A stretch of DNA of 64,000 nucleotides from VAZQ01 sp963744275 (lineage in GTDB: Bacteria; Pseudomonadota; Alphaproteobacteria; Rhizobiales; Xanthobacteraceae): contig CAVUSX010000011.1 of NCBI GenBank assembly GCA_963744275.1, positions 220,969 through 284,968 of the forward strand. Direction: 5' to 3'. A program made the translations under genes and the position numbers. Below, piece by piece: positions 58,346-64,000 of this stretch; position 1 is the first letter of the stretch; every line of letters starts with the position of its first letter. The notes under the pieces are model-generated. The model had not been told where the DNA came from. It saw only the letters and a program-made list of their open reading frames with translations, and made no database searches.

Positions 58346-58546
58346 ATGAAAGACGAATACGATTTCTCCAAAGCCGAGCGCGTCAAGTTCTTTCGCCGCG
58401 ACGCGCAGCTGATTCCACCGTTGCATCTCGACCCGGAGGTGCTGAGCTATCTCGCCGAGCGCGCCCAAGCGCGCGGCACCTCGCTCAACGAGCTGGTCAA
58501 CGAGTTGCTGAGGAAGGACATCGAGCTCATCGAGGCCGCACGGTAG
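58346..58546 (+). CDS. Small ribbon-helix-helix-like antitoxin-type protein
   Basis: A 66-residue protein starting MKDEYDFSKAERVKFFRRDAQL, then strand LIPPLHLDPEV and helices LSYLAERAQARGTSLNELVNELLRKDIELIE. The KxEYDFSKxxR start and RHH-like tail resemble short antitoxin/DNA-binding proteins of the BrnA/CopG group. It sits 9 bp before the HTH gene in the same direction. No obvious toxin of the BrnT type is adjacent. Confidence 0.65.
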   Translation: MKDEYDFSKAERVKFFRRDAQLIPPLHLDPEVLSYLAERAQARGTSLNELVNELLRKDIELIEAAR

Positions 58547-58555
58547 GCTTCACTC

Positions 58556-58882
58556 ATGCCGCTCACCCGCAGCTTCAAGGAATTCGTCAAATCCCGCATC
58601 GAGCAGGATGCGAAATTCCGTCAGGCATTGTTTGCGGAGGCGGTGCAGGCCCTGATCGGGGGCGACGTCGACACCGCGAAATCGGTGCTGCGCGACACCA
58701 TCAACGCGACCATGGGATTTCCGGCACTGGCCAAGGTCACCAAGATGCCGCCCAAAAGCCTGATGCGGATGTTCGGTCCCAAAGGAAATCCGACTGCCGT
58801 CAATCTGTTCGGCGTGATCGTCGCGCTGCAGGACCAGACCGGCGTGCATCTCGAGGTGCGCGCGGTGGTGACCGCGGCCTGA
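58556..58882 (+). CDS. HTH (Xre-like) regulator of the addiction-module antidote type
   Basis: A 108-residue protein: LTRSFKEFVKSRIEQDAKFRQALFAEAVQALIGGDVDTAKSVLRDTINATMGFPALAKVTKMPPKSLMRMFGPKGNP is the pattern of the small XRE-like antitoxins linked to RelE/HigB-type toxins. The helix-turn-helix lies at about 58-85. It follows the RHH gene; no RelE or HigB toxin is seen in the window, so this may be an orphan antidote pair. Confidence 0.78.
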   Translation: MPLTRSFKEFVKSRIEQDAKFRQALFAEAVQALIGGDVDTAKSVLRDTINATMGFPALAKVTKMPPKSLMRMFGPKGNPTAVNLFGVIVALQDQTGVHLEVRAVVTAA

Positions 58883-58998
58883 AGGCGAGGGGCGCCTGCG
58901 CGTTGCGCCGCAACGGCGCGCGTGCGGTGGCCCGCCCTCGGCAAAGGGGTGGGCGCTCGAACGCGGGCGGTCTCCCGGCATGATCGGGCGTAGGGCCG

Positions 58999-59661
58999 TT
59001 AGACCGTGCGAAGAATTTCTTTCGTTCTTTCAATCGCCGTCCCGGCGACTGAAATATATCCTTCCTTGATCGACAGCTGCGCGATCGCGCGGTTCACGAA
59101 ATCCGGATTGAGCTTATCCATCGTGGCGAGCGTTCGTGTCACTTGGTCGCGATAGCTTCGCAATTCTCTGACGATCGAATCGGCGTGCTGCTCGGCTGCT
59201 GCCGCGATGTCGAAAATGTCGCGCGGCTTGATGCTGGACCCGCGATGATAGATCTTCTTGGTGACGATCTCTGGAACCGTCTCCAGCCGGACGGTCTCCC
59301 CTTCGATGGTCCGTTGTGTCGTCGGCACAGAGGTCCTCGCGTGCCCGACGATGAAGTCGATCTCTCCAATTCCTTCAAACGCCAATTTTAGAAAGCTGCT
59401 TCCGTCACCCGCATAGTCGGATGGCCGGATTTCAAACGTGAAATCGCGCTTTTGAGGATCGAGAAACTGGAGCAGCTGCGGGTCAGGCAGAAAAATATCC
59501 ACATCATGGCTTTCGCGATGATCGATTTGCAGCATCATCGCGGTGCCGCCGCCGAACGTCCAATGGTCAATGACAGTCTGTTCCGAATTGACTTGCCGGA
59601 TGAGCGCACGCGCTATTCGGAACAGCCGCGCCCAATCCGCCTGTGGGATCAGGGCACTCAC
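58999..59661 (-). CDS. AbiEii/MenA-like nucleotidyltransferase toxin
   Basis: A 220-residue protein with the AbiEii signature: FGGGTAMMLQIDHRESHDVDIFLPD near residues 35-60 (G-G-G-T-A, H-R-x-S-x-D-x-D), catalytic D-V-D, then GEIDFIVG and KKIYHRGSSIKPRDIFDIAAA. The family transfers nucleotides to tRNA acceptor ends and acts in toxin-antitoxin or phage-abortive systems. GTG start 59661 overlaps the stop of the upstream gene (GTGA), which marks translational coupling. A longer open frame upstream of this GTG is antisense-like sequence. Confidence 0.8.
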   Translation of the reverse strand: MSALIPQADWARLFRIARALIRQVNSEQTVIDHWTFGGGTAMMLQIDHRESHDVDIFLPDPQLLQFLDPQKRDFTFEIRPSDYAGDGSSFLKLAFEGIGEIDFIVGHARTSVPTTQRTIEGETVRLETVPEIVTKKIYHRGSSIKPRDIFDIAAAAEQHADSIVRELRSYRDQVTRTLATMDKLNPDFVNRAIAQLSIKEGYISVAGTAIERTKEILRTV

Positions 59662-59918
59662 GCCGCGAGCGGGTAGGACTCGCCCGAATACGCCGCAAAA
59701 GCCTTGGCTGCGGCAACCAGCTGCGCCTGCGTAATGTCGAATTGCTGGGCGAAATCGATTTGAAGGGCGGGGCTGACCTCGCCGAAGAACGACGACATGT
59801 GGCCCGGCACGGCCTTCGCCGCAGCCTGATCGAGCAGGCAATGGGCGAGCCCCGGCGCGTCCAGCTGCAGGCTGTGTGGCGCATTCACGGTGGCTAAAAC
59901 GAGCGCGGGGCTATTCAT
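59658..59918 (-). CDS. Putative antitoxin of the AbiEii-like pair
   Basis: An 86-residue protein starting MNSPALVLATVNAPHSLQLDAPGLAHCLLDQAAAK, later FFGEVSPALQIDFAQQFDITQAQLVAAAKAFAAYSG. No known domain is recognised; the second half is helical. Its last bases overlap the toxin start by GTGA, the usual antitoxin-first order. Antitoxin role is inferred from position only. Confidence 0.6.
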   Translation of the reverse strand: MNSPALVLATVNAPHSLQLDAPGLAHCLLDQAAAKAVPGHMSSFFGEVSPALQIDFAQQFDITQAQLVAAAKAFAAYSGESYPLAA

Positions 59919-60209
59919 CTGTTTTGCTGGTGGTCAGGTCTAATAAGGCAGCACGTCCCTAAAGTTGGGCGGACCGCACCTCTTGTCAACTCGATATCCC
60001 ACATCGGTCAACGATGCATAAAACAGGATATACCTTTGGCGGAGGTCGGCAGGCGGGGGCCGCTGGCTTCATAAGCCATTGATTTGTCGTGATTATAAAG
60101 GACTTACGCCGCGGCCGCCGCCAACTGCATGCGCCCAGATCGACCACGGTCCGCCTGCCCGGAGGCGTTCAGCCCGTCATGGCCGGCAATCGTCTCGCGA
60201 CGCCCGCCC
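59919..60209. other. AT-rich gap beside the toxin-antitoxin pair
   Basis: 291 bp. Less GC-rich than its surroundings around 59930-60100; probably the promoter of the antitoxin-toxin pair. No gene seen. Confidence 0.4.
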
Positions 60210-60794
60210 TCACCCCTTCTCCAGCGCATCCACGATCTCGCCCAGCTCATCGGCCAGCTGCCCCGGCCGATGCCGCGCGAACGCCTTTGCGAGCTCGCGA
60301 TAATGCCAGATCGTATCCTGCTTGGAGCTCTTGAACCGCCCCCACACCGCGGCGCCGACCTCGGGCGTGCGCAGGTCGCGCAGGATGGAGCGCGCGTTGT
60401 GGATCTTGTCGGCGAGGGACACCAGGAGCGTGTCCGCATCGGCCGTGCCCAGGTGCTCGACATAGCGCGTCTTGCGCAGGTGCCAGGCTTCCTTCTGCTG
60501 GCCGGCCGAGGTGTCGGCGACGCTGTCCGAGCAGGCGCGCACGATCTGCGCCACCCGCTCGCCGAAGCGGTTGCGGATGTCCGCGAGCCGCGGCTCCCCG
60601 CCCTGATCCTCGACCGCGTCATGCAGCAGCGCAGCGATCGCCGTGTCCTCGGAGCCGCCATATTCGAGCACCGTGCCGGCGACCGCCATGAGATGCGCGA
60701 TGTAGGGCACGCCGGTGCCCTTGCGCAGCTGGCCGCCGTGGACGTGGGTGGCGTAGAGGAGCGCGCGGTCGAAGCGGTCGGTGAGGGTGGTCAT
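60210..60794 (-). CDS. HD-domain (p)ppGpp hydrolase, MESH1-like
   Basis: A 194-residue single HD domain with the SpoT-hydrolase pattern: HGGQLRKGTGVPYIAHLMAVA, the metal motif ALLHDAVEDQGG (HD...ED), and VSLADKIHNARSILRDL. No synthetase, TGS or ACT domain, so it matches small alarmone hydrolases of the MESH1 type. Would lower (p)ppGpp. It lies beside the AbiEii-like pair but in its own transcript. Confidence 0.83.
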   Translation of the reverse strand: MTTLTDRFDRALLYATHVHGGQLRKGTGVPYIAHLMAVAGTVLEYGGSEDTAIAALLHDAVEDQGGEPRLADIRNRFGERVAQIVRACSDSVADTSAGQQKEAWHLRKTRYVEHLGTADADTLLVSLADKIHNARSILRDLRTPEVGAAVWGRFKSSKQDTIWHYRELAKAFARHRPGQLADELGEIVDALEKG

Positions 60795-61197
60795 GGTATA
60801 AGCCTCAGATGCCTGCTAGCCTCCCGGGTCGCTGAGGCATCAAGAATCAATCTAAGGCGGAAGTGCAGAAACGGAAAGTAGGGTCCGCGCATGCGCCAGC
60901 GGCTCGCGGCACGGCACCCCGTTCGATTCGGTGGAGGCGACGAACGCCAGCCTGCTCGCCCTGTTGACCGACCAACCGCTGCCGCCCCAAACGCGGCGGG
61001 TCCGCGACACCCCCACGCGTGCGCGGGCACTCTCGCTCCCCGGCAGCATCGCCGAAGACCACGCGCTGGGTGCCTGACGCGCCGGCGATAGCAGCCGATC
61101 GGCCCATTCGTGATCGGCATTGCGGTCCTTGCGTCGACGATCATGGACACATCCGGTACATCATTTTGTGCACACTTTGCGCCGGGATTTTGAAACA
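60795..61197. other. Intergenic region, possible gene remnant
   Basis: 403 bp. On the plus strand about 60912-61076 reads GTPFDSVEATNASLLALL...RARALSLPGSIAEDHALGA then stop, which looks more protein-like than chance, but has no start or recognisable family. From about 61130 the sequence is AT-richer and is probably the XdhC-gene promoter. Confidence 0.35.
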
Positions 61198-62346
61198 ATG
61201 GAGGGCATGCATACCGGACCATCCACCACTGCGATTCGGCCGATCGGATCCGGGCAGCTTCGAGCCGCCCGCCCCGACGTGCGCCTCGACACCAGCCTCG
61301 AATTGCTCCTGGAGCGCGCACCCGCCGATCAGATTTCCCGCGTTCTCGCGACCGTGGTGGCAACGGCCGGCTCGACGTACCGCAAACCGGGTGCGCGCAT
61401 GCTCATCATGGCCGACGGGAGCTACTTGGGGCTGCTCAGCGGCGGCTGCCTCGAAGCGGATCTCAAGCTTCACGCGCAGGAAGTGCTGGACGGCGGCGTA
61501 CCGCGCGCCGTCGAGTACGACATGCGCGGCCCCGACGATATCCTGTTCGGCATCGGTGCGGGTTGCGAAGGTGCGATGCGCGTGCTGCTCGAGCCGGCGG
61601 GTCCCGGAAGTCCCGCCGCGGCGGCGCTCGCGGCCGCCGGCCGCGCCACACAGACGGGTCAACCGACCTCGCTGGTTTCGGTTCACGAATCCTCAGAATT
61701 CCCGCTCGGCACCTATGCTGCCGCGCCGCCGCTGCCGTCCGTGCTGAGCCACGCCGCTGCGCAATCCCTTGGCGAGGGCGCGTCGCGCGCCATGGATTGG
61801 GAAGAAGGCGGCCGGCGCATGCGGGCATTTGTACAATTCCTCGCACCGCCCCCGCATGTGTTGATTTGCGGAGCGGGTCCCGATGCACAGCCGGTGGTGA
61901 GCGCCGCGCGCGCCCTGGGCTGGCGAGTGTCGGTCGCCGACCATCGTTCCGCCTACGCGGTGGCGGCAAACTTCCCCGGCGCCGTCGTGAAGCTGTGCGA
62001 TCCGCGCTCGTTGCGCTCTGTCGTCGCCGTCGAGAGCTGCCATGCCGCCGTGGTGATGAGCCATCACTTGCCCTCCGACGCATCGTACCTGCGCGAGCTG
62101 GCGCAGGCCGGCGTCCCCGGCTACGTGGGATTGTTGGGTCCCGAGGCGCGGCGCAGCCGGCTCGCGCAGGAATTGGGCCCCGTCGCGGAAGAGCTTAGAT
62201 TCAGAGTGCGCGGACCCGTCGGCATCGACATCGGAGCGGTGACGCCGGAAGGCATTGCTCTCGCCATCGTCAGTCAAATCCACGCGTGGCTGGCCGGGCG
62301 CGGCGGCGTCGAGCCGTCGATGCTCGTTCAGTCGTCCATGCGCTGA
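61198..62346 (+). CDS. XdhC/CoxI-family protein
   Basis: About 382 residues. The N-terminal XdhC/CoxI domain has LATVVATAGSTYRKPGARMLIMADGSYLGLLSGGCLEADL. The C-terminal Rossmann domain has HVLICGAGPDAQPVVSAARALGWRVSVADHR and ends GVTPEGIALAIVSQIHAWL-like sequence. The family matures molybdenum cofactor (sulfuration and insertion) for xanthine dehydrogenase-type hydroxylases. No xdhAB genes are nearby. ATG 61207 is an alternative start. Confidence 0.85.
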   Translation: MEGMHTGPSTTAIRPIGSGQLRAARPDVRLDTSLELLLERAPADQISRVLATVVATAGSTYRKPGARMLIMADGSYLGLLSGGCLEADLKLHAQEVLDGGVPRAVEYDMRGPDDILFGIGAGCEGAMRVLLEPAGPGSPAAAALAAAGRATQTGQPTSLVSVHESSEFPLGTYAAAPPLPSVLSHAAAQSLGEGASRAMDWEEGGRRMRAFVQFLAPPPHVLICGAGPDAQPVVSAARALGWRVSVADHRSAYAVAANFPGAVVKLCDPRSLRSVVAVESCHAAVVMSHHLPSDASYLRELAQAGVPGYVGLLGPEARRSRLAQELGPVAEELRFRVRGPVGIDIGAVTPEGIALAIVSQIHAWLAGRGGVEPSMLVQSSMR

Positions 62347-62512
62347 GGAGCACGTACAGACATCGCGGTCCGTCGTCAAGGGGATGCGTGCTGCCGTTGG
62401 TTTGGCGTAGACTTCATTTCATCGCGTCCTGGTATTTACCATAAGAATAACGACGACCCAGACGCCGGGGATATCGTATTCAATTCGCGTGAGCGAAGCT
62501 TAGGAGACAGGA

Positions 62513-64000
62513 ATGTTCAAGTTACTGACGCCTTTGAGTGCGGCTCTGGGCGCTGCACTGCTGTGCGCATGTGGATCGAGCAGCCCGACCTCGACGGTCG
62601 CTCCTTCCACCGCGCACGGCACACTGGCGGTGAATCCACCGTTTCGGATTGCCTCGCTGAACGCCGCGACTTTCCATGCGGATCTCGCCGGAACCAGCAG
62701 CGGCGCGCAACTCTTGCAAATCGCCGGCAACCCCAGCTGTGGCGTGGATTTCTACTATGTCAAGTTCTGGACCGTCGGCGGCGCGGGTGAGACCACCGAG
62801 TCGTCCGGCGCATTGATGGTGCCCACCGGTGCGGCTCCGGCCTGCTCCGGGCCGCGTCCCATCGTGCTGTATGCGCACGGCACGGATACCGACAAGACTC
62901 TCAACATCGCCGACATCACCAACACCTCGAATGCCGAGGGCGCGCTGATCGCCGCCATGTTCGCCGCGCAGGGTTACATCGTGGTGGCTCCGAACTATGC
63001 CGGCTACGACATCTCGACGCTGGGCTATCACCCCTTTCTCAATGCCGAGCAGCAGTCGGGAGAAATGATCGACATTTTGGCGGCGGCGCGCACGGCTCTG
63101 CCCAAGACGATGAGCTCTGCGACCAGCGACAGCGGCAAGCTGTTCATCACCGGCTACTCCGAAGGCGGACACGTGGCGATGGCCACTCAACGCGCGCTCG
63201 AGGCCAGCGGCGCGACCATCACCGGAGCCGCGCCCATGTCCGGACCCTACGCGTTGGAAGCGTTTGGTGACGCCATTTTCTTCGGCAGCGTCAATCTCGG
63301 GTCGACAGTATTTTCGCCGTTGCTCAGCACCAGCTATCAGAAGGCCTACGGGAATATCTATGCCACTCCCGGCGATCTGTACTCCGCGACGTACGTGAGC
63401 GGTATCGAAACCTTGCTGCCGAGCGCGACCCCGGTCAACACGCTCTTCGCCAACGGCTTGCTGCCTCAGACCGCGCTGTTCGACAGCACCACGCCGGTAG
63501 TGACCGTGCCCAACAATCCCACGGTGTCCGCGGAATTGACGGCGTTGCTGTCGGTCCCCGGCAGCCCCACCTATCCGATACCGCCGGGTCCGGAAACTCC
63601 GTTGTTCGCCGCCGGGTTCGGTTCGCCCTATTTGATCAACAACAGCTATCGCGTGAGCTACGCGCTCGACGCGGCGTTGAACCCCGACGGCGCGCTTCCG
63701 CCCACGCAACGCGCCGGCGCGCCGCTCGCGGCCGCTGCGCCGACCCAGCCGTTGCGCCTGGCGTTTTACAAAAACGATCTGCGCAATGGTCCCTGGGCGC
63801 CGAATTCCCCCACGCTGTTGTGCGGCGGGGTTGCTGATCCTACGGTGTTCTTCCCGGTGAATACCGGGGTCATGGCCACATTCTGGAGTCCCTGGTGAAG
63901 GCCGGTCTCATCACGGTGCTGGATGTGAACGCCACTCCCGCCGGCCCGTTCGCAGCGGTGCAAACCGGGTTTCAGCAAGCCCAAGCGGCGCAACTGGCCT
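62513..64000 (+). CDS. Alpha/beta hydrolase lipoprotein (cut by window edge; one frameshift)
   Basis: Exported lipoprotein: signal with lipobox LLCACGS, then an alpha/beta hydrolase fold with PIVLYAHGTDTDK (oxyanion), VVAPNYAGYD, and nucleophile elbow G-Y-S-E-G-G in FITGYSEGGHVAMATQ. The C-terminal part has YKNDLRNGPWAPNSPTLLCGGVADPTVFF. The frame stops at 63898, but if a C3 run at 63890 is restored to C4 it runs on as LVKAGLITVLDVNATPAGPFAAV to the window end. GGAGACAGGA precedes the ATG. Likely secreted lipase, esterase or peptidase; substrate unknown. Confidence 0.78.

Overview
The window is GC-rich (roughly two thirds G+C by eye) and reads as chromosome of an alphaproteobacterium of the order Rhizobiales, most like the Bradyrhizobium / Rhodopseudomonas / Xanthobacteraceae group. 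The grounds are gene families and gene order: hemC-hemD-hemX-hemY divergent from tsaD-gpsA-EVE, DUF1674 divergent from rsmB-heparinase-purH, an Omp25/31-type outer membrane protein, a GCG_CRPN-type small secreted protein, and proX / YbbN-like thioredoxin / Lon N-domain neighbours. There are no rRNA genes, CRISPR arrays, transposases or replication origins.

Layout. 0-6.4 kb: a surface-protein block on the minus strand, with the first 35 codons of one autotransporter running off the left edge, an Omp25-type barrel, a TpsB/FhaC-like transporter, and a full autotransporter with a Trp-ladder repeat passenger. A conserved element of about 43 bp lies upstream of three of these genes. 6.4-14.5 kb: tRNA-Thr, tetrapyrrole genes hemY, hemX-like, hemD and hemC, then tsaD, gpsA and an EVE gene. 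14.5-19.6 kb: DUF1761, a c-type cytochrome, a Bug solute-binding protein divergent from acs (with an FNR/FixK-like palindrome between), and an L,D-transpeptidase. 19.6-31 kb: DUF1674, rsmB, heparinase-like, purH, and a large NAD-glutamate dehydrogenase. 31-42 kb: AhpD-like protein, gamma-glutamyltransferase, EamA transporter, a second Bug protein, SMP-30 lactonase, hypotheticals, a lone DNA-ligase adenylation domain, a second L,D-transpeptidase. 42-46 kb: tRNA-Gly, proX, thioredoxin-TPR, Lon N-domain, hydrolase. 46-55 kb: a Tad/Flp pilus assembly locus (cpaB, cpaC, lipoprotein, cpaE, cpaF, tadB, tadC, tadD) without pilin or prepilin peptidase. 54-58.3 kb: three copies of a ~235-bp palindromic repeat around TerB, SDR and amidotransferase genes. 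58.3-60.8 kb: an accessory island with an RHH/HTH pair, an AbiEii-like toxin-antitoxin pair, and a MESH1-like (p)ppGpp hydrolase. 61-64 kb: an XdhC-family gene and a lipoprotein hydrolase cut by the right edge.

Reading frames. At least thirteen genes, including normally essential gpsA, tsaD and hemD, can be read only by crossing one to five single-base indels. About seventeen look like one-base insertions and five like losses in short C or G runs. Removing them restores whole-codon lengths matching each family. I therefore treat these as sequence errors, not decay, and annotate each gene across its full span.
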